A stretch of DNA of 64,000 nt from Micromonospora sp. MW-13 (GCF_003434305.1 NZ_QKKX01000046.1:1-64000); one strand, 5' to 3'. Counted from the stretch's first letter, positions 7,172 through 16,506 are shown. The notes: generated by a model from the sequence alone, not told the origin. Numbers and translations: made by a program.

Positions 7172-8707
7172 TCACTTGGTCGGTGTGGACAGCGTCCGCT
7201 GCCGCGCGGTGATCGCGAACCACAGCTCCATCCTGGCGTCGACGGAGGAGAGGTCGCGCCCGAGCAGTGCCGCCGCCTTCTGCACCCGGTATCTGAGGGT
7301 GTGCCGGTGGATCCGGAGCGAGGCGGCCGCCGGGTCGTACTGCCCGTGCTGTCCGAGCCACGCCGCCAGCGACGCCACCAGGTCGATCCCGGTTGCTCGC
7401 GCGTACTCGTCGAGCGGGCCGAGCAGGCTGTCCGCGTACGCGGACAGCGCGGGCAGGTCCACCAGGCCGACCGCGCTGGTGCGCCGGACCTGGCTGTAGT
7501 CGAGGACGGGTGGCATCAGGTGGCGGGCGGTCGCCGCCGCCTGGCGAGCCTGGTGGATGGCCTGAGCCAGCCCCGCAGCGCTGGATCCGACGCTGGTGCC
7601 CGCCGCGACGCGCCCGTCGTCCGGAATCCTGGCCAGCAGGACGTCCTGGTCCCGCTGGTCGGCGGTGACCGCCAGGAGGTCACCGCCGACGACGGCCGCG
7701 AACACGTGGTCGTCGAGCCGGGCGATCAGGTCGAGCAGCAGCTCATCGAGGACGTCCGGTGGGCCGGTGAGGGCCGTGACGTGCAGTCGCTCATTGGTGA
7801 GCAGCGCCGCACCGAGCCCGACGAGGATCTCCTCGTCGGGCTGGCCCCCGTCGAGCAGCAGGCGTAGCAGCGCCGCCGAACGCGCCGTCACCTCCCCGAC
7901 CTTCGTCTGCTCCAGGTCGAAGGAGAGCAGGGCGGTCGCGACGTTGATCAGGGACTGGTCGGTGGCGCCCAGCGGGCGGTCCATGCCCACGGCGAGGAAG
8001 CCGCGGCCGGGAGCGTGGCCGGCAGTGGCGGGCGACAATGGGTGGACCACGACGTGGGAAGCCCCGTGGACCAGGGAGAGCGCGGCGTGCCGCCGTCCCC
8101 GCAGCCGGCCCACCTCGTCGGCGAGCCCGGCGGCGGAGGGGCGCGCGCCAGCGGGCGAGACGTGCCGGATCTTGCCGCCGGGACTGAGGAGGGCCGCCCA
8201 GCCGCCGAGGGTCGCCGCGAGCCGGCTGACCACTCCCGGGGCATGCCCGGTGACCGCCGCGCGGGTCAGTGCCTGCTGGCCGGCGAACCCACGTTCCACC
8301 TCCGCGTACCGCTCGGCGGTGAGGAGGTCGGAGACCGCCTTGCTGATGGCGATGAACGGGGTCGGCTGGTCGACCTCGATGAGGGGCAGGCCCCGTTCCC
8401 GGGCGACCTGGACGAGCAGCGCCGGCACCGTGTCCGTGACGAGTCCGACGCCGTAGCCGAGCGCGACCACGTCGGCGTCGAGCAGACGGCCGAGGTACGC
8501 GTTGACGCCCGCCCGGTCCGGGGGCAGGCGTAGGCCGGTGGTCAGCAGCAGCTCGCCGCCCTGTAGATACGGCGTGGGATCGTCGAGTTCACTGGTGGCC
8601 GCCCAGCGGATGGGTACCTGGAGGGCGGCGCCCTCCGGCCCCGGGCTGGTCAGCATCCGCAGACCCAGGTCCGGGTGTGCGAGCAGGGCGTCGAGGGTGA
8701 CCGGCAT
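7172..8707 (-). CDS. PucR-family transcriptional regulator
   Basis: A 511-residue regulator with the N-terminal purine-catabolism (PucR) domain at about residues 5-125, ending in the segment with TTGLRLPPD. It has a middle CdaR/GGDEF-like domain, and a C-terminal PucR helix-turn-helix with the signature IHRHTLRYRVQKAA near residue 475. Start ATG 8707 is preceded by GGAGGGGG. It is divergent from the aminotransferase gene across 104 bases, which is how such regulators usually control a linked catabolic gene. Relatives act as ligand-responsive activators of nitrogen-compound catabolism. The ligand here is probably the imported compound or its omega-amino acid product (inference). Confidence 0.92.
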   Translation of the reverse strand: MPVTLDALLAHPDLGLRMLTSPGPEGAALQVPIRWAATSELDDPTPYLQGGELLLTTGLRLPPDRAGVNAYLGRLLDADVVALGYGVGLVTDTVPALLVQVARERGLPLIEVDQPTPFIAISKAVSDLLTAERYAEVERGFAGQQALTRAAVTGHAPGVVSRLAATLGGWAALLSPGGKIRHVSPAGARPSAAGLADEVGRLRGRRHAALSLVHGASHVVVHPLSPATAGHAPGRGFLAVGMDRPLGATDQSLINVATALLSFDLEQTKVGEVTARSAALLRLLLDGGQPDEEILVGLGAALLTNERLHVTALTGPPDVLDELLLDLIARLDDHVFAAVVGGDLLAVTADQRDQDVLLARIPDDGRVAAGTSVGSSAAGLAQAIHQARQAAATARHLMPPVLDYSQVRRTSAVGLVDLPALSAYADSLLGPLDEYARATGIDLVASLAAWLGQHGQYDPAAASLRIHRHTLRYRVQKAAALLGRDLSSVDARMELWFAITARQRTLSTPTK

Positions 8708-8811
8708 GTTCCCCCTCCCACGAACTGTTGTGCAGACTGTATAAGAGCCGTTTCGCAACTTGTACTCAGCGCCCGACGCGGCACCCCGCCCGGCTACCTA
8801 CATTTGCCGGC
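8708..8811. promoter_or_regulatory. Divergent promoter region, pucR / aminotransferase
   Basis: A short intergenic region that is relatively A/T rich around 8723-8765. On the minus strand TTATAC is a plausible -10 for the regulator. On the plus strand TACATT (8799-8804) lies 7 bases before the aminotransferase ATG, and no Shine-Dalgarno is visible, so that mRNA may be leaderless. Likely operator for the adjacent PucR protein. No clear symmetric site was identified. Confidence 0.4.
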
Positions 8812-10155
8812 ATGCCGAACAGGATCTCCGGAGGCCCAGACCTTCCCCAGCAGCGCCGCGTCGTCACCGACATCCCCGGCCCGGCCTCACGGGAACGTGC
8901 TGCCCGCCGCCGGCGTCTCGTCGCCGACGGCGTAGGCACCACGCTGCCGGTGTTCATCGAGGCCGCCGGCGGCGGCGTGCTGCGCGACGTGGACGGCAAC
9001 TCGCTGATCGACCTCGCCTCGGGCATCGCCGTGACCGGTGTCGGCAACGCGGCCCCGGAGGTCGCCGACCGGGTCGCCGCGCAGGCGCGGTTGTTCACGC
9101 ACACCTGCTTCATGGTCACTTCCTACGACGGGTACGTCGATGTCTGCGAGCAGCTCGCGGAGCTGACCCCTGGTGACCACGCGAAGAAGTCCGTCCTGCT
9201 CAACTCTGGGGCGGAGGCGGTGGAGAACGCCATCAAGATCGCCCGTACCTTCACGGGTCGGGACGCGGTCGTGGTCTTCGACCACGCCTACCACGGCCGT
9301 ACCAACCTGACCATGGCGATGACGGCGAAGAACATGCCGTACAAGCAGGGCTTCGGACCGTTCGCCGCCGAGGTCCACCGGGCCCCCGTCTCCTACCCCT
9401 TCCGGGACGACCTCTCCGGCGTCGAGGCGGCCGAGCAGGCGATCGACCGGATCGAGCGGCAGGTCGGTTCCGGGAATGTCGCCTGCGTCGTGATCGAGCC
9501 GATCCTCGGCGAGGGTGGATTCATCGTTCCGGCCGAGGGATTCCTCCCCCGACTCGCCGACTGGGCGCGCGAAAGCGGCGTCGTCTTCGTCGCCGACGAG
9601 ATCCAGACCGGGTTCTGCCGCACCGGAGACTGGTTCGCCTGCGACCACGAGGGCGTCGTGCCGGACCTGATCACGACCGCGAAGGGGATCGCGGGAGGTC
9701 TTCCGCTGGCTGCGGTCACCGGCCGCGCCGAGATCATGGACTCGGTGCACGGCGGTGGGCTCGGCGGCACGTACGGCGGCAACCCGGTCGCCTGCGCCGC
9801 CGCGCTCGGCGCGATCGAGGTCATGCGGAGCCGGGACCTGAACTCCGCTGCTCGGCGGCTGGGCGAGCTGATGGTCGGCCGGCTGAGGGAGATCGCCCAC
9901 GAGCACCCGGCGATCGGGGACATCCGCGGCCGGGGCGCGATGATCGCCGTAGAACTCGTCCGCGACGACGGGCGTACGCCGGACCCGGCCCGGGCGGCGG
10001 CCGTGTCCAGGCACTGCCACGCGCAGGGCGTACTGACGCTCACCTGCGGCAGCTACGGCAACGTGCTCCGGTTCCTGCCGCCGCTGGTGATCTCCGAGGA
10101 TCTTCTCGCCGAGGCGATGGACGTACTCGCCGACGCCTTCACCACAACCGCCTGA
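8812..10155 (+). CDS. Omega-amino acid (4-aminobutyrate type) aminotransferase
   Basis: A class III PLP-dependent aminotransferase of 447 residues, closest in pattern to GabT enzymes. It moves the terminal amino group of GABA or another omega-amino acid to 2-oxoglutarate, leaving a semialdehyde. Visible motifs are the cofactor-binding NSGAEAVENAIKIAR, the FDHAYHGRTN segment, the DEIQTGFCRTG motif with the PLP-ring aspartate, the Schiff-base lysine in TTAKGIAGGLPLAAV, and GGTYGGNPVAC. Start ATG 8812 was chosen because family similarity begins just after it. It lies divergent from pucR and 43 bases before the SDR gene. With the aldehyde dehydrogenase it forms the standard transaminate-then-oxidise pair. 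The exact substrate length is not determined. Confidence 0.92.
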   Translation: MPNRISGGPDLPQQRRVVTDIPGPASRERAARRRRLVADGVGTTLPVFIEAAGGGVLRDVDGNSLIDLASGIAVTGVGNAAPEVADRVAAQARLFTHTCFMVTSYDGYVDVCEQLAELTPGDHAKKSVLLNSGAEAVENAIKIARTFTGRDAVVVFDHAYHGRTNLTMAMTAKNMPYKQGFGPFAAEVHRAPVSYPFRDDLSGVEAAEQAIDRIERQVGSGNVACVVIEPILGEGGFIVPAEGFLPRLADWARESGVVFVADEIQTGFCRTGDWFACDHEGVVPDLITTAKGIAGGLPLAAVTGRAEIMDSVHGGGLGGTYGGNPVACAAALGAIEVMRSRDLNSAARRLGELMVGRLREIAHEHPAIGDIRGRGAMIAVELVRDDGRTPDPARAAAVSRHCHAQGVLTLTCGSYGNVLRFLPPLVISEDLLAEAMDVLADAFTTTA

Positions 10156-10198
10156 CGAGCGTGTCCGCCGGCAGGACCAGAGCGTTACGGGAGACGAC

Positions 10199-10960
10199 AT
10201 GAGCAGCACCAGCAGACGTACCGCGATCGTGACCGGGGCAGCCCGGGGCATCGGTGCGGCCATCGCCCGGCGGCTCGCCGCCGACGGCTTCTCCGTCGCG
10301 GTCCTCGACCTCGACGAGGCCGGCTGCGGACCGGTCGTCGACGCGATCGAGTCCGGCGGCGGTCGCGCCCTGGCGGTCGGCGTCGATGTCACCGACGCGG
10401 TCGGCGTCGAGGCTGCGGTGGCCCGGGTCGCCGCGGAACTCGGGGCGCCGACGGTACTGGTCAACAACGCCGGTATCCTTCGGGACAACCTCCTCTTCAG
10501 GATGAGTGCCGAGGACTGGGACGCGGTGATGGCGGTCCACCTGCGGGGTGCCTTCCTCCTGAGCCGCGTCGTGCAGCGGCATATGGTCGACCACCGGTGG
10601 GGGCGCATCGTCAACCTCTCCAGCACCTCGGCGCTGGGTAACCGCGGTCAGGCCAACTACTCTGCCGCCAAGGCCGGTCTCCAGGGCTTCACCAAGACCC
10701 TCGCCATCGAACTCGGAAAGTTCGGCGTCACCGCCAACGCCATCGCGCCGGGCTTCATCGAGACCGAAATGACCGCCGCGACCGCGGAGCGCGCCGGTGT
10801 CCCGTTCGAGGAGTTCAAGGCCCGGGCCGCCGCGCGGATCCCGGTCGGCCGCCCCGGCAGGCCGGAGGACGTCGCCCACGCGGTGTCGTTCCTCGCCAGC
10901 GAAGGGGCGGGCTTCGTCTCGGGCCAGGTCATCTACGTCGCCGGCGGTCCCCGCGCCTGA
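10199..10960 (+). CDS. SDR-family 3-hydroxyacyl dehydrogenase / 3-oxoacyl reductase
   Basis: A short-chain dehydrogenase/reductase of 253 residues, FabG-like. It has the Rossmann TGAARGIG motif at residues 12-19, NNAG near residue 97, the catalytic Ser in NLSSTSALG, and YSAAKAG carrying the Tyr and Lys. The end VSGQVIYVAGGPRA is typical of the family. It interconverts a 3-hydroxyacyl and a 3-oxoacyl thioester. Beside a MaoC hydratase, crotonase, acyl-CoA ligase and thiolase it most likely supplies the dehydrogenase step of a CoA-ester beta-oxidation route. The start ATG 10199 follows GGGAGACGAC. It runs straight into the MaoC gene, 18 bases on. Confidence 0.92.
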   Translation: MSSTSRRTAIVTGAARGIGAAIARRLAADGFSVAVLDLDEAGCGPVVDAIESGGGRALAVGVDVTDAVGVEAAVARVAAELGAPTVLVNNAGILRDNLLFRMSAEDWDAVMAVHLRGAFLLSRVVQRHMVDHRWGRIVNLSSTSALGNRGQANYSAAKAGLQGFTKTLAIELGKFGVTANAIAPGFIETEMTAATAERAGVPFEEFKARAAARIPVGRPGRPEDVAHAVSFLASEGAGFVSGQVIYVAGGPRA

Positions 10961-10978
10961 GCGGCCGGAAGGAGTACG

Positions 10979-11431
10979 GTGAAGGTCTTCCACGGCATCG
11001 AGGAGTTCGCCGACGCGGTCGGCACCCACCTGGGACACAGCGACTGGCACACGATCACCCAGGAACAGATCGACCTGTTCGCCGCGGCCACCGGTGACCA
11101 CCAGTGGATCCACGTGGACCGGGAGAGGGCGGCGCGCGGTCCGTTCGGATCGACCATCGCGCACGGCTACCTGCTCCTGTCGCTGGTGCCGAAGCTGGTC
11201 CTGCGGGTCTATCGGGTCGAGGGGCTGACGATGGGCGTCAACTACGGCTGCGACAGGGTCCGGTTTCCCGCACCGGTGCCGGTGGGCTCCCAGGTCCGCG
11301 CCGGGGTCGAGCTGATGTCGCTGGTCCCGCGCGCCACCGGGGTACAGGCGATGGCCCGCGTCACCATCGAGCGTGCGGGGGCCAGCAAGCCGGCGTGCGT
11401 GGCCGAGACCATCAGCCTGCTGGTGCCCTGA
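10979..11431 (+). CDS. MaoC-like enoyl-CoA hydratase
   Basis: A single hot-dog-fold hydratase of 150 residues. The hydratase-2 signature is present: the D-x5-H catalytic pair lies in ATGDHQWIHVD, followed by GPFGSTIAHGYLLLSL. The family hydrates trans-2-enoyl-CoA, usually giving the (R)-3-hydroxyacyl-CoA, or runs in reverse. The start is GTG 10979 behind a strong GGAAGGAG. It is the third gene of the aminotransferase-SDR-MaoC group. A separate crotonase (usually S-specific) lies just downstream, so the cluster could handle two hydration steps or an epimerisation through two hydratases. Substrate unknown. Confidence 0.9.
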   Translation: MKVFHGIEEFADAVGTHLGHSDWHTITQEQIDLFAAATGDHQWIHVDRERAARGPFGSTIAHGYLLLSLVPKLVLRVYRVEGLTMGVNYGCDRVRFPAPVPVGSQVRAGVELMSLVPRATGVQAMARVTIERAGASKPACVAETISLLVP

Positions 11432-11811
11432 CCCGCGCGCACTCCGGTCGCCCGGCCCGCCCGGCACCGTCTGCCGGCCCGCCCGTTATCTCCCGGTTGT
11501 CCCCGGCCGGAGCCGCCCCGGCCACCCGGCTCGGTGCGACTTCCTGCCCCTGGCGTGGCTGCCGGCGGTCCGCCTGGACCCTCGTCCGCCTCGCCCGCCG
11601 CTGATGCGACGTTCTTTTCGCCATGCAGCATGCGGGAATCTCCGCCAGCCGTGCTCCACGACACCGTCCACTGTCCGACGGAACCGACCGGGCCGTCCGG
11701 CGGGCCGATGGACAAAGGGAGCGCCGCAATGACCTGCTCTCGACATCTGTCCGATGACAGCGCAGCGGACCTGCCGGTAATTCTTTAGCGACCTCACCGA
11801 TGGGGAGCGGG
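11432..11811. other. 380-base intergenic stretch with a possible 19-codon leader ORF
   Basis: No family-like gene. A 19-codon ORF (11729-11788, beginning MTCSRHLSDD) has GGGAG upstream and ends 23 bases before the crotonase start. It could be a leader peptide or chance. The gap suggests a separate promoter for the crotonase-ligase unit, but I cannot place -35/-10 boxes with confidence. Confidence 0.35.
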
Positions 11812-12618
11812 ATGAACAGTGATCATGGGCGACAGTCCGGACCAACGATTGAGTACGCGGCCGAGGCCGGAGTGGCGCGCATCGCGCTCAATCGCCCGAG
11901 CCGGCTGAACGCAGTCATCCCGCAGCTCGTACGTGAGCTGCTGGAAGCCATCGAGCAGGCCGACCGGAGCGGGGCGCGGGTCATCGTGCTCAGCGGCCGG
12001 GGCCGTTCGTTCTCCTCGGGTTACGATCTGAAACACGAGGTGGTCGGCAGCCCGCCGGACAACGAGCGCACCGAACGGCTGAGCCGGATCCAGGCGCTGA
12101 CCACCCGATTGCGCAACTCGCCGAGTTGCGTTATCGCTCAGGTCCACGGGTACGCGTTGGGCGCGGGTGCCGAACTCGCCCTCGCCGCCGATTTCGTGGT
12201 CGCCGCCGAGGACGCGGTATTCGGGTTTCCCGAAGTCGAAGCCGGGCTGAGTGTGACCGGTGGCGTCTCCGCCATCCTGCCCCGGCTGATCGGGCCGGCC
12301 CGGGCCCGGCGGATGATGATCCTGGGGGAGCGGGTCGACGGGCAGCAGGCGTACGAGATGGGGCTGGTCAGCCACGTCGCCACCGCGGCGGATCTGCCGG
12401 CGGTCGTGAACGCGTTGGCCGAGACGGTCCGGAGTCGTCCCGTCCGCGCCGTCGAGGGCGCCAAACGGCTCCTCGAAGAGGGCACCTGGACGGACCTGGC
12501 GACCGCGCTCGACGCCGAGGTGCGCTTCGCCCTCCGGGCCCAGGACTCGGGCGAGGCTCTGGCAGCACAGCAACGATTCGACGCGAGGTCCAGCGGCTCA
12601 CAGGCGGAAGGTGCGTGA
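11812..12618 (+). CDS. Enoyl-CoA hydratase/isomerase (crotonase)
   Basis: A crotonase-fold enzyme of 268 residues. The first oxyanion-hole element is SSGYDLKHE near residue 65. The second is HGYALGAGAELALAADF near residue 110, followed by FGFPEVEAGL. The glutamate of AGAELAL is where one catalytic acid usually sits, and the PEVEAG glutamate is near the second. It catalyses hydration or isomerisation of an enoyl-CoA. ATG 11812 was chosen over ATG 11800 because GGGGAG sits at ideal distance before it. The stop overlaps the start of the ligase gene (TGATG), so the two are coupled and the ligase probably provides its CoA ester. Confidence 0.92.
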   Translation: MNSDHGRQSGPTIEYAAEAGVARIALNRPSRLNAVIPQLVRELLEAIEQADRSGARVIVLSGRGRSFSSGYDLKHEVVGSPPDNERTERLSRIQALTTRLRNSPSCVIAQVHGYALGAGAELALAADFVVAAEDAVFGFPEVEAGLSVTGGVSAILPRLIGPARARRMMILGERVDGQQAYEMGLVSHVATAADLPAVVNALAETVRSRPVRAVEGAKRLLEEGTWTDLATALDAEVRFALRAQDSGEALAAQQRFDARSSGSQAEGA

Positions 12619-14249
12619 TGACGGCAGATCAGGACGGGGACGTCCTGCGGGTGCGGGACCTGGCCACGCTCGTCCGGCGGGCGGCTCGGCTGTGGCCGGA
12701 CCGGCCCGCGCTGAGATTCGACCAGCACGACATCGGCTACACCTTCGCCGAACTCGACCACCTGTCGGACCACTACGCGGCCGTACTCGACACGCTGGGC
12801 ATCGGGTACGGCGACCGGATCGCGCTGGTCTTCGACAACCGTCCGGACTATCCGCTGCTCTGGCTGGGCGCCGCCAAGATCGGTGCAGCGGTCGTGCCGG
12901 TGAACCCCAGGTACTCGGTCCGGGAGATTGTCCGGCTGTTGGAGCACGCGGAGCCGGCCCTCACCGTGACCTGCGCCGACTACCGGGATCTCGTACTCGC
13001 CGCGGCGGGCGGGCGGTATCGGGTGGCCGTCACCGACCCCGCGCCCCAGTCAGAGGTGATCCACCTGGCCGGCGTGGATGTCGCACCGGCGCCCGTGCGC
13101 GCGTCGGTGTACCCCGAGACGTTGGCCAACATCCAGTACACCTCGGGCACCACCGGCCAACCCAAGGGCTGCATGCTGTCGCACGGCTACTGGACGACGA
13201 TGGTGCGCAAGTACGCGGACGGTTTTCCCTATCTCGGACCCGACGACGTGCTGCTCACGGCTCAGCCCTTCTACTACCTGGATCCGCAGTGGAGCCTCGC
13301 GGCGTGCCTGCTGGTCGGGTCGTCGCTCGTCGTCCTGGACCGCTTCCACCCCACCTCGTTCTGGGACAAGGTGCGGGCGTACGGCGTCACGTATCTCTAC
13401 TGCATCGGAATGATGCCCACCCTCCTGCTGCGCCAGCCGGAGCGGCCCACCGACCGTGCTCACTCGCTGCGTGCCGTCGCCTGCTCCGGCATCCCGAAGC
13501 ACCTGCACGCCGCCTTAGAGGCGCGGTTCGGGGTTGCCTGGTACGAGGGCTTCGGGATGACCGAGACCGGGGGCGATCTTCGGGTCCTGCCCGACGACCA
13601 TGACGAACTGGTCGGCACCGGGTGCGTGGGGCGGCCGAACCCGCACCGTGAGGTCAGGATCGTCGACGAACACGGCCGGGCGGTGCCGCGTGGTGCCACT
13701 GGGGAGCTGGTCCTGCGTGGCATCGGCATGATGGACGGCTACTACCGGGACGAGCAGGCGACCCGCGCGGTGTTCCGGGACGGGTGGTTCCACACCGGTG
13801 ACCTGGCCCGGATGGATGAGTACGGCCGGGTGTACCTGACCGGCCGGTTGAAGGACATGGCACGTCGCAGTGGGGAGAACATCGCGCTGAACGAGGTCGA
13901 GGCGGTGTTGACCTCGGCCGGCCGGGTCAGCCAGGCAGCCTGTATCCCGGTCGCCGACGACCTGCGCGGGGAGGAGGTCCAGGCGTTTCTCGTGGTCGGC
14001 GGGGAGGCTGACACCGCGACGACGCTGGGCGAGGTCGTGGCGCACGCGAGTGCGAACCTGGCACCGTTCAAGGTGCCGCGGTACTGGAGCCTCGTCGACG
14101 AGCTGCCGCTGACGCCGTCGCAGCGGGTTGCCAAGGAGAAGTTGCGGGCACTGTCGGTCCCGGCCTTCGACCGCACGACGGGGCAGCACGTCCGCCTTGG
14201 CCCGTCCGCCGCTCCCGGTGGGCACGTCGCCGAGCGATCCGATGGCTGA
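12618..14249 (+). CDS. AMP-forming acyl-CoA ligase
   Basis: An ANL-superfamily acid-CoA ligase of 543 residues, in the region of crotonobetaine/carnitine-CoA ligases. It carries the P-loop YTSGTTGQPKGCML near residue 170, the adenylation motif YEGFGMTETGGD near 308, the hinge region GWFHTGDLARMDEYGRVYLT, and the C-terminal catalytic lysine in VAKEKL. It activates a carboxylic acid to its CoA thioester via an acyl-adenylate. No carrier domain follows, so it is not an NRPS module. ATG 12618 overlaps the crotonase stop. In context it would activate the dicarboxylate or omega-amino acid from the upstream steps (inference). Confidence 0.93.
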   Translation: MTADQDGDVLRVRDLATLVRRAARLWPDRPALRFDQHDIGYTFAELDHLSDHYAAVLDTLGIGYGDRIALVFDNRPDYPLLWLGAAKIGAAVVPVNPRYSVREIVRLLEHAEPALTVTCADYRDLVLAAAGGRYRVAVTDPAPQSEVIHLAGVDVAPAPVRASVYPETLANIQYTSGTTGQPKGCMLSHGYWTTMVRKYADGFPYLGPDDVLLTAQPFYYLDPQWSLAACLLVGSSLVVLDRFHPTSFWDKVRAYGVTYLYCIGMMPTLLLRQPERPTDRAHSLRAVACSGIPKHLHAALEARFGVAWYEGFGMTETGGDLRVLPDDHDELVGTGCVGRPNPHREVRIVDEHGRAVPRGATGELVLRGIGMMDGYYRDEQATRAVFRDGWFHTGDLARMDEYGRVYLTGRLKDMARRSGENIALNEVEAVLTSAGRVSQAACIPVADDLRGEEVQAFLVVGGEADTATTLGEVVAHASANLAPFKVPRYWSLVDELPLTPSQRVAKEKLRALSVPAFDRTTGQHVRLGPSAAPGGHVAERSDG

Positions 14250-14895
14250 GCCGAGACTCACGATCGCGAACCACTCGGTCAGCGTGTCGGATGCCTGGGT
14301 GCTCCTGCAGTTGCCGTCCGATCTGGAGTTCGTCGGCTTCGACTACGCCGGCAGCCTCCGCAACGGCCCGCCGAGCCCGACCGACGTGGTGGAGTTGCAG
14401 GACTTCGGTCGGCTGCTGCTGCTCGGTGTCTCGCTGACCGCCGACGATGTCCGGTCGTGCCTCATGGCGGCCGAGCAGGCCCCGTGGGCGGCGGTCCCGA
14501 AGGACGCCCGTCTCGCCGACACCCCCTACGGCGGCGCGGGGACGCCGTACGCGCACGCCATAGCGCTCTACCGTCACTTCCGCTACCGGCACCGTCTCCG
14601 CGTCACGGTCGCGTCGGCGATCCTCCATCTGAAGCGTCCGTCGCTCGTGCCGCTGTTGAACAACCGGACCCTCGCCTTCTACAGCGAGCAGGCGGTGGAC
14701 CTCGCCGCTACCAGCGGAAGCGACTCCCCGCTGTACTGGGAGGTGTTCCGGCGGGACCTGATCGCCAGCGCCGAGGGCGTCGACGCCCTTCGGCGGCAGT
14801 TCGCCGAGGCGGATGACGTCGTCTCGCACGCGCTGTCGCGACTGAGCGACGTACGGCTGTTCGGGATCGCGGTCAACAGCCTGGCGGCGAACTGA
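14242..14895 (+). CDS. Uncharacterised protein, possibly DUF6308-like
   Basis: A 217-residue soluble protein with no signal peptide or membrane segment. It overlaps the acyl-CoA ligase by 8 bases, so it belongs to the same unit. The middle segment with RVTVASAILHLKRPSLVPLL recalls the pattern of the actinobacterial DUF6308 proteins, in which a conserved K-R-P stretch precedes a short helix. This is a memory-based resemblance. No catalytic motif is evident. It faces the second PucR gene convergently across a hairpin at 14914-14930. I can give no function. Confidence 0.7.
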   Translation: MAEPRLTIANHSVSVSDAWVLLQLPSDLEFVGFDYAGSLRNGPPSPTDVVELQDFGRLLLLGVSLTADDVRSCLMAAEQAPWAAVPKDARLADTPYGGAGTPYAHAIALYRHFRYRHRLRVTVASAILHLKRPSLVPLLNNRTLAFYSEQAVDLAATSGSDSPLYWEVFRRDLIASAEGVDALRRQFAEADDVVSHALSRLSDVRLFGIAVNSLAAN

Positions 14896-14913
14896 CCGTC
14901 GCCGGCCGCTGCA

Positions 14914-14930
14914 CCGCCCGATCCGGGCGG
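14914..14930. terminator. Bidirectional terminator-like hairpin
   Basis: Perfect 7-bp arms CCGCCCG and CGGGCGG separated by ATC lie between the convergent DUF6308-like and PucR genes. There is no T-tract, as is common in high-GC actinomycetes. Confidence 0.55.
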
Positions 14931-14955
14931 GGCCCGTTGCCGGATCTCTTCGTGG

Positions 14956-16506
14956 TCAGAGGCTGGCGTCCAGGATGGCGTGCATCTGTAGGGCGATTCC
15001 GAAGCTCAGCAGCCACTCCGGGCCACGGGGGTCCTTCCCGGTCAGCTCGGCGACCCGGTCGAGCCGGTAGGAGAGCGTGTGCCGGTGGATGCACAGCCGC
15101 TCCGCGGTGGGGCCGGGACGGCATCCCAGGTCGAAGTAGGCGGCCAGCGTCCGGACGAGTTCGCTGTTGTGCGTGGCGTCGTGGCTCAGCAGTTCGCCGA
15201 GCAGCGTGTCCACGAACGGCTGCATGACGCCCTGCGGGTCGAGCCCGGCGAGCAGTCCGGGCAGTCCCAGTGCGGTGACGTCCTGGATCTGGCTGGCCGT
15301 CTGCCTGGAGGACTGGGCGGCGGTGGCCGCCTCCCGGATGGCCAGGGCGAAGCTCTCCGCGTCGGTCTTGGGCCGGCTGCGCCCTACGGTGACCGCCTTC
15401 CAGCCGCGGTGGTGGCAGGCCTGGAGGAAGTCCTCGGGCACTGTACTGTCGACCGGCTGGACCAGGCAGAAGATCTTGCCCTGGAGCCCGCCGACGATGG
15501 GTTGGGTGCTGGCCGCCGCGATGTCCTCGAGTACGGTCAGCGCACGTGCGCCGGGGATGCTGCGGTCGAGGCGTACCGCGAGGACGCAGTAGCCCTCGGC
15601 CGGCTCGAGCCCCAGCCCGCGCAGTGCCGACGTCAGCTTCTCGTGGCTCATCGAGCCCTCGACGGCGGCCCGGAGCAGCTGCTCCACCGTGGCCCGCCGG
15701 GCATCGCGCCGGGACGTCTCGCGGGCGAAGCGCAGGAGGACCGCGGCGCGGGCACGTTCGACGAGCAGCAGCTCAGGGGCGCTCAGCCGACGGGGCCCGA
15801 GGTACACGATCGCACCTTCGACCTGGTTGTGCAGACCGACGCTGACCAGCACCGCAACCCGGCCGTCGCCCACCTCGACCTGGGTCGTGTCGATCGGCGG
15901 GGAGGTCTTCAGCACCATCGCGAGGTCGGCGGGCAGTCGCAGGCTGCGCTGGCCGCGATGGCTCCACGAGGAGATCACCGCGCCGGTGTAGTCGACGAAC
16001 ATCGCGTCGAACCCCGACACCTGACGGGCGGTGAGCTTCAGGATCGTCTCCAGTTCGGCACCCGACATGACCGCCGCGACCAGCGCATCGTGCAGTTTCA
16101 GGATTTTCGACAGGCTGGCCCGTCGCAGGGTCTCCACAACCTGATTCAGATCCCGCACGTAGGTCGTCACGTCGACCTGCTGCGCGCAGTGCGCGACCGA
16201 CATTCCCGACGTGTCGACGGAAGCGGCCAAAGCCGACTGCGCGGCGATCTCGGGCAGCCCGACCGCGACAAGTGTCCCGCCGGGCTCGGGCAGCTCGCGG
16301 ATACGCGCGACGGCGGCCGGTATGGTGGCGGCGTCCACGACGAGGATTTCGCCGCCGCCGTGAAAGGCCGCTGGTTCGGTGACGACGGCCGTCACCGGCA
16401 GCATTGCGTGGTCGGATTCGCGAATGAACCTGGTCGGGTACTCAACTGCGCTCAGCACAGCAGAAGTGGACACGTCGAGCACCCGTGAAGTGCTGGCGTG
16501 TGGCAA
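14956..16506 (-). CDS. Second PucR-type transcriptional regulator
   Basis: A 516-residue regulator lacking the N-terminal PucR domain of its neighbour at 7172-8707. A central GAF-like segment occupies about residues 145-260, a CdaR/GGDEF-like domain about 290-400, and the C-terminal PucR helix-turn-helix signature CIHRHTLSYRLDRVAELTGKD about 465-485. The start appears to be TTG 16506, with GAGGAG five bases away. It is divergent from the ABC transporter operon across about 424 bases, so it probably controls uptake and the downstream genes while the first PucR controls the aminotransferase arm. Ligand unknown. Confidence 0.88.
   Translation of the reverse strand: MPHASTSRVLDVSTSAVLSAVEYPTRFIRESDHAMLPVTAVVTEPAAFHGGGEILVVDAATIPAAVARIRELPEPGGTLVAVGLPEIAAQSALAASVDTSGMSVAHCAQQVDVTTYVRDLNQVVETLRRASLSKILKLHDALVAAVMSGAELETILKLTARQVSGFDAMFVDYTGAVISSWSHRGQRSLRLPADLAMVLKTSPPIDTTQVEVGDGRVAVLVSVGLHNQVEGAIVYLGPRRLSAPELLLVERARAAVLLRFARETSRRDARRATVEQLLRAAVEGSMSHEKLTSALRGLGLEPAEGYCVLAVRLDRSIPGARALTVLEDIAAASTQPIVGGLQGKIFCLVQPVDSTVPEDFLQACHHRGWKAVTVGRSRPKTDAESFALAIREAATAAQSSRQTASQIQDVTALGLPGLLAGLDPQGVMQPFVDTLLGELLSHDATHNSELVRTLAAYFDLGCRPGPTAERLCIHRHTLSYRLDRVAELTGKDPRGPEWLLSFGIALQMHAILDASL

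Noticed and set aside
8887..10626. Long minus-strand open frame (579 codons) across the aminotransferase and SDR genes
   Set aside because: It is antisense to two clear enzyme genes with intact catalytic motifs and shows Arg/Pro/Gly-rich, family-less sequence typical of high-GC shadows.
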